This document shows positions 52,650 through 61,841 of a stretch of 64,000 bases of DNA, in pieces; within the stretch, counting starts at the first letter, position 1, and every line of letters begins with the position of its first letter. Source of the stretch: Pedobacter sp. Leaf216 (lineage in GTDB: Bacteria > Bacteroidota > Bacteroidia > Sphingobacteriales > Sphingobacteriaceae); NCBI RefSeq assembly GCF_001421515.1, contig NZ_LMKM01000016.1, forward strand, positions 1 through 64,000. The letters are read 5' to 3'. The notes below the pieces were generated by a model. The model made no database searches. It saw only the letters and a list, made by a program, of their open reading frames with translations, and had not been told where the DNA came from. The translations under genes and the position numbers were made by a program.

Positions 52650-55211
52650 ATGAATACGATTACAAAATATACCTGCCTTTTTTTATTATTGAGTGCTTCC
52701 TGCTTTGCGCAAAATAACACACCAGCTATCCCTGTAACACCAGGGGTTTCACTTGCGCTGGCAACATCAAGAAGTGCTTCCATCAGCAATATTCAGTATA
52801 AACTTCATTTTAACATTCCTGCAGAACAAACAGCAATAATAAACGCTACAGAAAGTATTGTTTTTAAGTTAAATAAGCTGGCTCAACTGCAAATAGACTT
52901 TAAGCAAAATGCCGATCATTTAAAGCAGGTTTTAGTTAATGGCAAAGAGATAACGCTTAATTTTAAGGAAGAACATATTCTGATCGATCAGCAATACCTA
53001 AAAGCCGGAAATAATACTATTAAAATCGAATTTGTTGCAGGCAATGAATCATTAAACAGAAATAAGGATTTTCTTTATGCACTCTTTGTTCCCGATCATG
53101 CCCGAACCGTGTTTCCCTGTTTTGATCAACCTGACTTGAAAGCTAATTTTTTACTTTCATTAACGGTACCAATTGATTGGAAAGTAATGGCCAATGCAAT
53201 TAAAAAGGATTCACTGGTAAATGGAAATGCCGTTACGTATCATTTTAAAAATTCAGATAAACTGCCTACTTACCTGTTTTCTTTTACAGCAGGAAAATAT
53301 GCTTTTATTAAAAATAAGATGAATAACCGCGACATGGAATTTCTGCACCGCGAAACCGATTCTGCTAAAATTAAACTCAGTGTAGATTCTGTTTTTGTGG
53401 CACACCGTGATGCAATTGACTTTTTGGAGGAATGGACGGGCATTAAATATCCTTTTCAGAAAGTGGGTTTTGTAGCAATTCCTGATTTCCAGTTTGGCGG
53501 TATGGAACATCCCGGAGAAGTACAGTATAAAGCATCGGCCCTGTTTCTGGATCAGGGAGCAACCAAAGATCAGTTTATTTCGCGTTCCAACCTCATCTCG
53601 CACGAAACGGCACACATGTGGTTTGGCGATCTGGTTACCATGAAATGGTTTAACGATGTTTGGATGAAAGAGGTTTTTGCAAATTTTATGGCTGATAAGG
53701 TGACAGAAAAACTGATGGGTAAAAGTACTTTTGACTTAAAGTTTTTGCAAGACCATTACCCCGCAGCATATGGCGTAGATCGAACATTGGGTGCAAATCC
53801 CATCCGCCAGCAATTGGATAATCTGCAGGAAGCAGGTTCAATGTACGGAAATATCATTTACCATAAAGCCCCGATTATGATGCGCCAGTTGGAGTTATTA
53901 ATGGGAAAGGAGAGTTTTCAGAAAGGAATACGGGAATACTTAAAAAAATACAGTTATGGCAACGCTACCTGGAACGATCTGATAGCGATTTTAAGTAAAT
54001 ATAGTAAAAGCGACCTGTACAGTTGGAATAAGGTTTGGGTAAATGAACCTGGCAGACCAATTTTTAGTTATGATATTAAGTTTGATGGCGACAAAATAAA
54101 CGATTTAACCATCAGTCAGAAAAGCGAAGTGGGCGCGCAAAGAATATGGCCTCAATCTTTCACAGTGAAACTGGTATATGCCGATAGCAGTAGGGTATTA
54201 ATGGTTAATTCGATGAATGCAAAAACGTTTATAAATGAGGCAAAGGGACTTTCGAAGCCTCAATACATTTTGTTTAATGCGAATGGTGCCGGTTATGGTC
54301 TTTTCCCAATCGACCAGCCCTTAACCGCTAATCTTTATAGTTTGGTAGATCCTTTAGAAAGAGCATCAGCCTATATCAATGCATATGAGAATATGCTTTC
54401 GGGCCGCGGCAATAAACCTGATGCACTTTTAAATGTTTTGCTTAAAGGACTCAATGTAGAACAAAATGAAATGAACCTGAGGTTGCTTTCAGGGTATTTA
54501 ACAAATATTTACTGGACATTTCTCACCCCAGCTAAAAGAAATGCCTTACATGTTGGTGTGGAGAAAACAATATGGACCGCCATGGAGAAGCAGCAAATGC
54601 AAAACAATAAAAAGATTTTATTTAATGCTTACCAAAATGTTTACTTGAGTGCCGAAGCAGGTAAAAAAATGTATAATTTCTGGCTAAAACAATCTGCACC
54701 TGAAGGAATTAAACTTTTGGAAGATGATTATAGTGCCTTGGCTTTAACTTTAGCCCTCAAAACGGATACAGCGAACAGCATTTTAAAAGAACAGTTGGCA
54801 AGGACTAAAAATGATGACCGTAAAAACCGCCTACTTTATTTAATGCCAGCACTATCAACCGATATTAAAGTAAGAGATGGTTTTTTTAATAGTTTGAAGG
54901 AGCGGAAAAACCGTAACAAAGAAGCATGGGTTACAACGGCGTTATTTTACCTTCACCATCCAATCAGGCAGGCTAGTTCAGTGAATTACCTTGCCGAAAG
55001 TTTAAATTTATTGGAAGAGATACAAAAAACCGGGGATATATTTTTCCCTCAATCATGGCTGGCTTCCATATTTTCGAATTACAATACCAAGCAGGCAAAT
55101 AGAATAGTGAAAGATTTTTTAAACGCGCACCCAAATTACAACCCCAAATTAAAGGATAAAATTTTGCAGGCTACGGATAATTTAAGGCGAGCACAGTTTA
55201 TCGTAAACTAA
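52650..55211 (+). CDS. M1 family metallopeptidase (aminopeptidase N type)
   Basis: Length 853 aa. Signal peptide ends near ASCFAQ. The substrate-anchoring motif is GGMEHPGEV (usual form GGMEN), and the zinc site is HETAH at 318-322 with the third ligand Glu in WMKEVFANF, 18 residues on. A C-terminal helical domain of about 350 residues follows. It should release N-terminal amino acids in the periplasm or at the surface. Located 11 bp after the transporter gene, it may feed the operon with peptides or residues that cyclise to pyroglutamate. Confidence 0.92.
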   Translation: MNTITKYTCLFLLLSASCFAQNNTPAIPVTPGVSLALATSRSASISNIQYKLHFNIPAEQTAIINATESIVFKLNKLAQLQIDFKQNADHLKQVLVNGKEITLNFKEEHILIDQQYLKAGNNTIKIEFVAGNESLNRNKDFLYALFVPDHARTVFPCFDQPDLKANFLLSLTVPIDWKVMANAIKKDSLVNGNAVTYHFKNSDKLPTYLFSFTAGKYAFIKNKMNNRDMEFLHRETDSAKIKLSVDSVFVAHRDAIDFLEEWTGIKYPFQKVGFVAIPDFQFGGMEHPGEVQYKASALFLDQGATKDQFISRSNLISHETAHMWFGDLVTMKWFNDVWMKEVFANFMADKVTEKLMGKSTFDLKFLQDHYPAAYGVDRTLGANPIRQQLDNLQEAGSMYGNIIYHKAPIMMRQLELLMGKESFQKGIREYLKKYSYGNATWNDLIAILSKYSKSDLYSWNKVWVNEPGRPIFSYDIKFDGDKINDLTISQKSEVGAQRIWPQSFTVKLVYADSSRVLMVNSMNAKTFINEAKGLSKPQYILFNANGAGYGLFPIDQPLTANLYSLVDPLERASAYINAYENMLSGRGNKPDALLNVLLKGLNVEQNEMNLRLLSGYLTNIYWTFLTPAKRNALHVGVEKTIWTAMEKQQMQNNKKILFNAYQNVYLSAEAGKKMYNFWLKQSAPEGIKLLEDDYSALALTLALKTDTANSILKEQLARTKNDDRKNRLLYLMPALSTDIKVRDGFFNSLKERKNRNKEAWVTTALFYLHHPIRQASSVNYLAESLNLLEEIQKTGDIFFPQSWLASIFSNYNTKQANRIVKDFLNAHPNYNPKLKDKILQATDNLRRAQFIVN

Positions 55212-55281
55212 GTATGCTGTAATTAAATTATTCAAACGTTCTGAAATAAATTCAGGTTGATAAGTTAAATTTATTCAATTG

Positions 55282-55370
55282 CTGCAAGTCATTTCGAGCG
55301 GAGTGCAATGAAACCGAGAAATCTTTTAAATTAGATTTCTCCGTTCAGCTACCTAATGAAAAATCGACTT
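55282..55370. repeat. Long imperfect hairpin element (REP/MITE-like)
   Basis: Outer arms GCAAGTC and GACTTGC, inner arms GAGAAATCT and AGATTTCTC around TTTTAAATT. The segment CATTTCGAGCGGAGTGCAAT resembles, on the opposite strand, sequence near 14845-14882. Confidence 0.75.
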
Positions 55371-55453
55371 GCTAAAATCAAAATAATGATTCAAGTATTT
55401 GTTAAACCTAAAAGCTTGTTGCGCCCTAAATTTCACAAAATAAAACCTATCAA

Positions 55454-55594
55454 TTACTCTCTAATTAATGATTCAGTTTCGCTGTTCAGGTTATCTAATA
55501 AACCATTTAATAAAATTTCTCTTTTGTCTTCGATCGAATGATCATCCTGGATATAAACGGTTAGGTTCGTGTTTTCTGTCGATTGAGTATACAT
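55454..55594 (-). CDS. Possible 46-aa acidic small protein
   Basis: A complete frame ATG to TAA on the minus strand with normal-looking codon use. The product starts MYTQSTENTNLTVYIQDD and ends ETESLIRE, is acidic and has no membrane segment or known motif. It lies antisense to the long intergenic region upstream of the ergothioneine operon. No promoter box was confirmed. It may be a small protein, a remnant or chance. Confidence 0.35.
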   Translation of the reverse strand: MYTQSTENTNLTVYIQDDHSIEDKREILLNGLLDNLNSETESLIRE

Positions 55595-55799
55595 GGCTTC
55601 GGTAATTTATGTTTGTCAATTAATTGTCTACATTTATTTAACGTAGCTTTTTAAATATAGTTTGTAACTTTTTTATTCGAACTTAGGGTGAGCACTTTCT
55701 TTCGATTAATCAGATAATAACTAGCCATGATCAAACATTGAGCTGGCTATTGAGGTTATAAGTGTCAGAACAAAACAAATCCTTTTAACCTAAGAATCA

Positions 55800-57182
55800 A
55801 TGAAACATTATGATGCAATAATTATTGGAGCAGGGCAGGCTGGCACTCCATTGGCTAAAAAACTGGCCGAAGCGGGTAAAAAAACAGCCATTATCGAAAA
55901 AAGGCTTGTTGGCGGTACCTGTATAAACGATGGTTGTACACCAACCAAAGCTATGGTAGCCTCTGCAAGAGCCGTATACCAGGCAAAAAAAGCTATTGAT
56001 CTAGGTGTTGAGGTAGGTACTGTAAAAATTGATTTTAAAAAAATTAAACAGCGTAAAGATGATATAGTAACACAATTTAGGTCTTCATCAGAAAAAGGCA
56101 TTAAAGGCACTAAAGGACTTGACCTTATCTTCGGTACAGCCAGGTTTAGCGGAAAGAAAGAACTTACCATATCACTCAACAACGGCGGTGAAGAAAAACT
56201 GACTGCCGATTTAATTTTTATCAATACAGGAGCAAAAACCTCCATACCGGATATTGAAGGATTAAATGAAATTGATTTCCTCACCTCAACAACAATTTTA
56301 GATCTCGAATCCGTTCCAGCGCATTTGGTGGTTATTGGTGGAAATTACATCGGCCTCGAATTTGGACAAATGTTTAACCGTTTTGGAAGTAAAGTAACCA
56401 TTCTCGAAAAATCAACCGGAATATTGGCTAAAGAAGATCAGGATATCTCATCAGCGTTAACCGAAATCTTAACTGATGAAAAGATTGAACTCATTACCGG
56501 GGTTGAAATCGATAAAATTGAAAAAGACAAAAATCAGATTCACATTGAGCTCCTTTCCGGTAAGCGCAAGAAAAAAATCAGTGCAACGCATTTGTTGGTT
56601 GCCGTAGGCCGAACGCCTCAAACAGCAGATTTAGGACTTGAAAACTGTGGCGTAAAGCTCGATGACCATGGACATATTCTGGTTAATGAAAAACTGGAAA
56701 CCAACATAGAAGGAATTTATGCGCTTGGTGATGTAAAGGGAGGTCCGGCGTTTACCCATATTGCCTATAACGATTATACCATAGTTTACCGCAACCTGAT
56801 TGAGGGCACCGATTATTCTATTCACGATCGCCCGGTGCCTTATTGTATGTTTACTGATCCACAACTTGGACGAATTGGCATCTCGGAAAAAGAAGCAAAA
56901 GAAAAGAAACTGAATTATAAAGTAGCAGTCCTTCCGATGACGAGCGTGGCCAGGGGCATAGAAACAGGTGAAACACTTGGCCTGATGAAAGCCGTGGTAA
57001 ATGCCGATACAAAAGAGATATTGGGTGCTGCCATATTAGCTTCAGAGGGTGGAGAAATTATGTCGGTTTTGCAGATGGCCATGGAAGGCGGAATCACTTA
57101 CGATAGGATCAGGTATTGTGTTTTTGCGCATCCTACCTATTCAGAATCGTTGAACAACTTATTTATGAAACTCGACAATTAA
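55800..57182 (+). CDS. FAD-dependent disulfide reductase (MerA/Lpd-like), first gene of the ergothioneine operon
   Basis: Length 460 aa. FAD-binding IIIGAGQAGTPLAKKLAEAG, redox-active pair in GGTCINDGCTPTK (Cys41 and Cys46), NAD(P)H-binding VVIGGNYIGLEFGQMF, and second FAD motif YALGDVKG; the C-terminus has the catalytic His-Glu pair in FAHPTYSESL. It lacks an N-terminal HMA domain and the C-terminal Cys pair needed for mercury, so mercuric reductase is improbable. The ATPase gene starts 2 bp after its stop. By analogy with mycothione reductase, a role in reducing oxidised ergothioneine or a related disulfide is proposed from context. Confidence 0.85.
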   Translation: MKHYDAIIIGAGQAGTPLAKKLAEAGKKTAIIEKRLVGGTCINDGCTPTKAMVASARAVYQAKKAIDLGVEVGTVKIDFKKIKQRKDDIVTQFRSSSEKGIKGTKGLDLIFGTARFSGKKELTISLNNGGEEKLTADLIFINTGAKTSIPDIEGLNEIDFLTSTTILDLESVPAHLVVIGGNYIGLEFGQMFNRFGSKVTILEKSTGILAKEDQDISSALTEILTDEKIELITGVEIDKIEKDKNQIHIELLSGKRKKKISATHLLVAVGRTPQTADLGLENCGVKLDDHGHILVNEKLETNIEGIYALGDVKGGPAFTHIAYNDYTIVYRNLIEGTDYSIHDRPVPYCMFTDPQLGRIGISEKEAKEKKLNYKVAVLPMTSVARGIETGETLGLMKAVVNADTKEILGAAILASEGGEIMSVLQMAMEGGITYDRIRYCVFAHPTYSESLNNLFMKLDN

Positions 57183-57184
57183 AT

Positions 57185-58144
57185 ATGATCGAACTCAAGG
57201 AGATAAGCAAGAAATTTGGCCATACTCAGGCTGTAAATACCATTTCATTTAAAGTAGAAGAAAAAGAAACGCTCGTACTATTGGGTACAAGTGGTTGCGG
57301 TAAAACAACTACCTTAAAAATGATTAACCGTTTGATTGAGCCAGATACCGGGCAGATTATCATCAATGGAGCCGACATTACCAATCAAAACCCTGATGAA
57401 TTGCGGAAAGGCATTGGTTATGTGATGCAAAACATCGGGCTTTTTCCGCATTATACCATTGCCGAAAATATTGCTGTAGTACCGAAACTGTTGCGGTGGG
57501 AAAAGGAGAAAATCAAGAGCCGTACACAAGAACTTATTGGTAAACTTCATCTTCCTGAAAATGTACTAAAAATGTTTCCCCATCAACTCAGTGGCGGGCA
57601 GCAGCAACGGGTTGGCCTGGCACGTGCTTTGGTTACCAACCCGGCTGTATTGTTAATGGATGAACCCTTTGGTGCACTTGATAATGTAACCCGGAGCAGC
57701 ATTCAGAAAGAGTTTAAAGCACTCGAGGAGTTAAAACGTAAAACCATTGTTATGGTTACACACGATGTTCAGGAAGCTTTCGAACTGGCAGACAGGATCT
57801 GTTTAATGGATAAAGGAAAAATTATTCAGATCGGTACACCAAAACAATTGCTCTATCAACCGGTGAACGATTTTGCGAAGAAATTCTTAGCCAGTCAAAA
57901 ACTTGCTTTAGAATTTAAAGTGGTTAATATACAGGATATTTGGTCGTTTTTACCTAAAGGAACACTTCAAGATGGAAAAGCTTTTCCGGCAAACCTTAAT
58001 ATATGGGAAGCTATGGAGTTGCTGAGGAATACCGACAGGCATGAATTGTTAATATCTGCAGATAATAAGGAAAGCAAAACGGTTACTTTTGAGCAATTGA
58101 CACAAGGTTTTAATCAGTTTCAAACTTCGCAACCGCATGAATGA
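57185..58144 (+). CDS. Betaine-type ABC transporter ATPase (EgtV/OpuCA-like)
   Basis: Length 319 aa from the ATG at 57185 (MIELKEISKKFG); the frame runs 23 codons upstream into the reductase gene. Walker A LLGTSGCGKTTT, Q loop YVMQNIGLFPHY, signature LSGGQQQRVGLARAL, Walker B VLLMDEPFGALD, H loop MVTHD. After the nucleotide-binding domain (about 1-235) comes an 80-residue tail with only one half of a CBS-like segment. It is paired with the permease/binding fusion (8-bp overlap). OpuCA-type ATPases serve betaines; EgtV serves ergothioneine, and the egtB and egtD genes downstream favour this. Confidence 0.85.
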   Translation: MIELKEISKKFGHTQAVNTISFKVEEKETLVLLGTSGCGKTTTLKMINRLIEPDTGQIIINGADITNQNPDELRKGIGYVMQNIGLFPHYTIAENIAVVPKLLRWEKEKIKSRTQELIGKLHLPENVLKMFPHQLSGGQQQRVGLARALVTNPAVLLMDEPFGALDNVTRSSIQKEFKALEELKRKTIVMVTHDVQEAFELADRICLMDKGKIIQIGTPKQLLYQPVNDFAKKFLASQKLALEFKVVNIQDIWSFLPKGTLQDGKAFPANLNIWEAMELLRNTDRHELLISADNKESKTVTFEQLTQGFNQFQTSQPHE

Positions 58145-59708
58145 ACAACAGCAAACCTTATGGCAGTTTATGCAGGGGCAATCTGATAAATTGCTTAACC
58201 AAACCTTGCAGCATGTAGGTTTAACTTTTATTTCGCTTTTACTGGCCATAGCCATTGGTTTGCCCTTGGGTATCTTAATAGCACGAAAAAGAAAGCTTTC
58301 GGGTACAGTTTTGGGTATTGCAGGTGTGCTGCAAACCATTCCAAGTATTGCCTTATTGGGCTTTATGATTCCTGTTTTGGGTATAGGTGCCAAGCCCGCC
58401 ATTGTGGCCTTGCTTATTTATGCCCTTTTGCCCATTATCCGCAATACTTACACTGGTATTATTGGTATTGATCAGCATATAAAAGAAGCTGCAAGGGCTA
58501 TGGGGATGAGCAGAAGTCAGATTTTATTAAAAGTAGAATTGCCTTTAGCCATGCCGGTAATTTTGGCGGGCATCCGTACCGCTACGGTAATTAATGTTGG
58601 TGTAGCCACATTGGCCTCTTTTATTGCCGCCGGCGGATTGGGAGAGTTTATTTTTGGAGGCATTTCGCTTAATAATACCAACATGATCCTGGCAGGAGCA
58701 ATCCCCGCGGCACTGCTTGCAATTATTCTGGATGCTTTACTTTCATTAATTCAGAAAATGGATTTTAAAAAGTTAAGGCGGGCACTCTATGTTTTTCCTG
58801 TTGTAATTTTAATTTTAGGTGGTTTTTACGCGCTCCCATCTGCTTATGGTTCTACGCTAACAGCCGGATTTACCCCCGAATTTATGGGTAGGCAAGATGG
58901 AGATCTAGGCTTAAGATCGGTATATGGTTTAAAGATTCATACCATCGTAATCAGTGATGCGGTAATGTATAAAGCAGCGTACGCTAAAGAACTCGATGTA
59001 ATTAGTGGTTATTCTACCGATGGCCGTTTAAAAGCTTTCGACCTTAAAATTCTTAAAGATGATAAAAACATTTTTCCACCATATTACGCAGCACCAATAG
59101 TTCGGAACGAAGCATTAAAGCAATTTCCTCAGTTGGAGGAAACATTAAATCTCCTTGCAGATAAAATTACGGATGCTGCGATGACCGATCTAAACTATAA
59201 AACGGATTACCTGCACCAGTCTCCAGAACGGGTAGCTAAGGATTTCCTGATCAGTATCGGGTTATATAAAGCCCCTAAAAATGGCCATAACGGCACAATA
59301 AGAATTGGTTCCAAAATTTTTGGTGAGCAATATATCCTCGCAGAAATGTACAGTATGCTGATTAAAGGCTACACAGATTACGATGTATCAACCAAAACTG
59401 GACTTGGTGGAACAAAGATATGTTTTGATGCACTAACCAATAACCAGATCGATTTTTATCCTGAATATACCGGAACAGGCTTGCTGGTTTTGCTGCAGCC
59501 AGATGCAAAAGTAGCAAAAGAAATGGCCCACGATAAAGAAAAAACCTACAATTATGTATCGGCAGAATTTGAAAAGAAATTCAAAATCAAATGGCTTAAA
59601 CCTATTGGTTTTAACAATTCTTATGCATTAATGATGCGGCGAAAACAATCAAAAGATCTGAATGTTAATACCATCACAGATCTTAAAAACTATCTAGATA
59701 AAAATTAA
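58137..59708 (+). CDS. ABC permease fused to a circularly permuted substrate-binding domain (EgtU-like)
   Basis: Length 523 aa. Residues 20-210 form an OpuCB-type permease with the EAA loop EAARAMGMSRSQILLKVELP (116-135); 214-236 is a further membrane helix. The periplasmic binding domain follows in unusual order. Segments that normally end OpuBC/EgtU proteins come first: FTPEFMGRQDG (245-255), GYSTDGRLKAFDL (291-303), FPPY (313-316), LNYKTD (352-357), VAKDFL (366-371). Segments that normally start them come last: IRIGSKIFGEQYIL (388-401), GLGGTK (422-427), YPEYTGTG (441-448), GFNNSYAL (491-498), TITDL (512-516). Overlaps the ATPase gene by 8 bp and egtB by 1 bp. Known permease-binding fusions of EgtU type carry the order unpermuted. 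Confidence 0.88.
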   Translation: MNEQQQTLWQFMQGQSDKLLNQTLQHVGLTFISLLLAIAIGLPLGILIARKRKLSGTVLGIAGVLQTIPSIALLGFMIPVLGIGAKPAIVALLIYALLPIIRNTYTGIIGIDQHIKEAARAMGMSRSQILLKVELPLAMPVILAGIRTATVINVGVATLASFIAAGGLGEFIFGGISLNNTNMILAGAIPAALLAIILDALLSLIQKMDFKKLRRALYVFPVVILILGGFYALPSAYGSTLTAGFTPEFMGRQDGDLGLRSVYGLKIHTIVISDAVMYKAAYAKELDVISGYSTDGRLKAFDLKILKDDKNIFPPYYAAPIVRNEALKQFPQLEETLNLLADKITDAAMTDLNYKTDYLHQSPERVAKDFLISIGLYKAPKNGHNGTIRIGSKIFGEQYILAEMYSMLIKGYTDYDVSTKTGLGGTKICFDALTNNQIDFYPEYTGTGLLVLLQPDAKVAKEMAHDKEKTYNYVSAEFEKKFKIKWLKPIGFNNSYALMMRRKQSKDLNVNTITDLKNYLDKN

Positions 59709-60859
59709 TGACACTGGCAGAAGAATACTTGGAGATAAGGAAATGCTCCGAACAAATTTGCGAACCGCTGCAAACAGAAGATTATGTGGTACAGCCTGTG
59801 GCAGATGTAAGTCCTCCGAAATGGCATTTGGGGCATACCACCTGGTTCTTCGAAACCTTTATATTAAATCCGTTTGCTGTTAATTACCAGGTATATAACG
59901 ATGACTATAGTTTTGTTTTTAATAGTTATTATGAAACTGTAGGCAATCGGGTAATCCGTACAGACCGCGGAAATTTAAGCCGCCCGAGTGTAAATGAAAT
60001 TTACCAGTACAGGGCTTACGTGGATGAAGCCATGGTAAAATTTTTAGCTCAACCAATCGCCGATGAAATTAAAGCTTTATTGGTTTTAGGTTTTAACCAC
60101 GAACAACAACATCAGGAACTTTTGCTTACCGATATTAAATACATTTTAGGCAATAATCCACTCTTTCCGGTATATTCTACGCTTAAAAAGGAAGTTTTGC
60201 ATCACAGTAATGGGGATGATGGTTTTATTGATATTAAAGAAGGTATTTACGAAATTGGCTATAACGGAAATGATTTCAGTTTCGATAATGAACTGAACAG
60301 GCACAAAGTTTACCTGCAAAATTTCTCCATCAGTAAAACACTGATAAGCAATGCCGAATTTATTCGATTTATTGAAGCCGGAGGTTATGAAAACTTTAAT
60401 TACTGGCATGCTGAAGGTTGGGATTGGTTAAAAACCAACCACATTGCCTCACCCATGTATTGGCACTTAATTGATGCAAAATGGTTCAATTATACATTAA
60501 GCGGCCTTTTACCTGTTGATCTAAATGCCCCGGTAACGCACATTAGTTATTACGAAGCCTATGCTTTTGCAAGCTGGAAAGGAATGCGTTTACCCACAGA
60601 GTTCGAATGGGAAATTGCCGCACAAAACTTCAACTGGGGCGAACGGTGGGAGTGGACAGAAAGTGCATATCTGCCTTATCCCGGTTTTAGCAAAGCACCA
60701 GGCGCAATAGGCGAGTACAATGGTAAGTTTATGGTTAACCAAAAAGTACTTCGGGGCGCATCAATAGCTACACCCGATAACCATTCGAGAATCACTTATC
60801 GAAATTTCTTTCACCCACTTTTAAGATGGCAATATACAGGCCTCCGCCTGGTAAAATAG
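59708..60859 (+). CDS. egtB: Hercynine oxygenase EgtB
   Basis: Length 383 aa. The N-terminal DinB-like domain holds the iron ligands His43 (HLGHTTWFFE), His131 and His135 (NHEQQHQE); Arg84 and Arg87 in RTDRGNLSRP lie where substrate-binding Arg residues occur in known EgtB. The C-terminal FGE-sulfatase domain has WHAEGWDWL, MRLPTEFEWEIAA, WEWTESAYLPYPGF and RGASIATPDNHSRITYRNFF. It couples hercynine with a thiol (cysteine or gamma-glutamylcysteine) and oxygen to a sulfoxide. No egtA or egtC is present, which favours cysteine. ATG shares one base with the permease stop. Confidence 0.93.
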   Translation: MTLAEEYLEIRKCSEQICEPLQTEDYVVQPVADVSPPKWHLGHTTWFFETFILNPFAVNYQVYNDDYSFVFNSYYETVGNRVIRTDRGNLSRPSVNEIYQYRAYVDEAMVKFLAQPIADEIKALLVLGFNHEQQHQELLLTDIKYILGNNPLFPVYSTLKKEVLHHSNGDDGFIDIKEGIYEIGYNGNDFSFDNELNRHKVYLQNFSISKTLISNAEFIRFIEAGGYENFNYWHAEGWDWLKTNHIASPMYWHLIDAKWFNYTLSGLLPVDLNAPVTHISYYEAYAFASWKGMRLPTEFEWEIAAQNFNWGERWEWTESAYLPYPGFSKAPGAIGEYNGKFMVNQKVLRGASIATPDNHSRITYRNFFHPLLRWQYTGLRLVK

Positions 60860-60866
60860 TATAGAT

Positions 60867-61841
60867 ATGACCACCACCACTATCGAAACAACAACCGACC
60901 AAAAAACACAGTTTCTCCAAGAAACCTTAACGGGTTTGCAATCTGAACCGAAATTTATGCTTTCCAAGTATTTTTATGATGCTACCGGAGACCGTATTTT
61001 TCAACAGATTATGGATATGGAGGAATATTATTTAACCAATGCCGAAATGGAGATTCTTCAATATCAGGCCGATCAGCTTTCGCAGGCAATTGCTGCAGAT
61101 GGAAGTTCTTTTGATCTGATTGAATTGGGAGCCGGGGATGCCACAAAATCTATACATCTGCTTAATTCATTGATGAGCAGTAATTTGGAGTTTAGTTATT
61201 TACCCATCGATATTTCAGCGCATGTAATTGATGATCTTGAAGAAAACCTTCCGAAAAAGCTTCCGGGCTTAAATATGACTGGCTTAAATGGCGATTATTT
61301 TGACATGCTCAAAAGGGCTGCAGAACTATCAAACCGTAGGAAAGTAGTATTGTTTATGGGTGCAAACATCGGAAACATGAATATCGCCGATGCAGAAAAA
61401 TTCTGTATTTCATTAAAAGAGATACTTTCGCCTAACGATTTTTTAATTATTGGTTTCGACCTGAAGAAAAACCCGCAAAAAATCCTTGCAGCCTATAATG
61501 ATCAGGCGGGTATTACAAAATCGTTTAACCTTAACCTGCTAAACCGCATTAATAAAGAACTCGATGGTAATTTTAATCTTGAATATTTTGATCACTATGC
61601 AAGTTATGATCCTGCATCAGGTGCCTGTAAAAGTTACCTCATCAGTTTAAAAAACCAGATTGTGAACATTGGGAACCAGGCCGTACATTTTGCTGAAAAT
61701 GAACATGTTTACATGGAGATATCACAAAAATATTCACTTGCTGATATCGATCAATTGGCTGAGAAAACAGGTTTTAAGCCGCTTCAACGCTTTTTCGATC
61801 AAAATCAATACTTTGTAGATGCCATTTGGAAGGTAGATTAA
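60867..61841 (+). CDS. egtD: L-histidine N-alpha-methyltransferase EgtD
   Basis: Length 324 aa, normal for EgtD. SAM-binding motif LIELGAGDATKSIHLL, N-terminal SKYFYDATGDRIFQQIMDMEEYY, and FMGANIGNM, where the family binds the histidine substrate. It trimethylates histidine to hercynine, the first step of ergothioneine synthesis. The late FNLNLLNRINKELDGNF and HAFAENE-like VHFAENEHVYMEIS segments also fit. It starts 7 bp after egtB. Its last four bases overlap the end of the convergent PLP-enzyme gene. Confidence 0.95.
   Translation: MTTTTIETTTDQKTQFLQETLTGLQSEPKFMLSKYFYDATGDRIFQQIMDMEEYYLTNAEMEILQYQADQLSQAIAADGSSFDLIELGAGDATKSIHLLNSLMSSNLEFSYLPIDISAHVIDDLEENLPKKLPGLNMTGLNGDYFDMLKRAAELSNRRKVVLFMGANIGNMNIADAEKFCISLKEILSPNDFLIIGFDLKKNPQKILAAYNDQAGITKSFNLNLLNRINKELDGNFNLEYFDHYASYDPASGACKSYLISLKNQIVNIGNQAVHFAENEHVYMEISQKYSLADIDQLAEKTGFKPLQRFFDQNQYFVDAIWKVD

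Larger units (their letters stand above)
55212..55799. other. Intergenic region with a hairpin repeat and a possible small ORF
   Basis: Holds a palindromic element at 55282-55370, a 46-codon frame on the minus strand (55454-55594) and the leader of the ergothioneine operon. An exact TAnnTTTG box (TATGTTTG) lies at 55608-55615 on the plus strand, 185 bp before the reductase start. Confidence 0.5.

Noticed and set aside
55356-55541. 61-codon plus-strand frame upstream of the ergothioneine operon
   Set aside because: Biased Lys/Ile/Ser composition, starts within a hairpin repeat; the minus-strand frame here looks more protein-like.
55800-57182. Mercuric reductase for mercury resistance
   Set aside because: No HMA domain, no C-terminal Cys pair, no merR, merT or merP nearby.
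57116-57184. N-terminal extension of the ABC ATPase
   Set aside because: Lies within the reductase coding region; MIELKEISKKFG at 57185 is the normal ATPase start.
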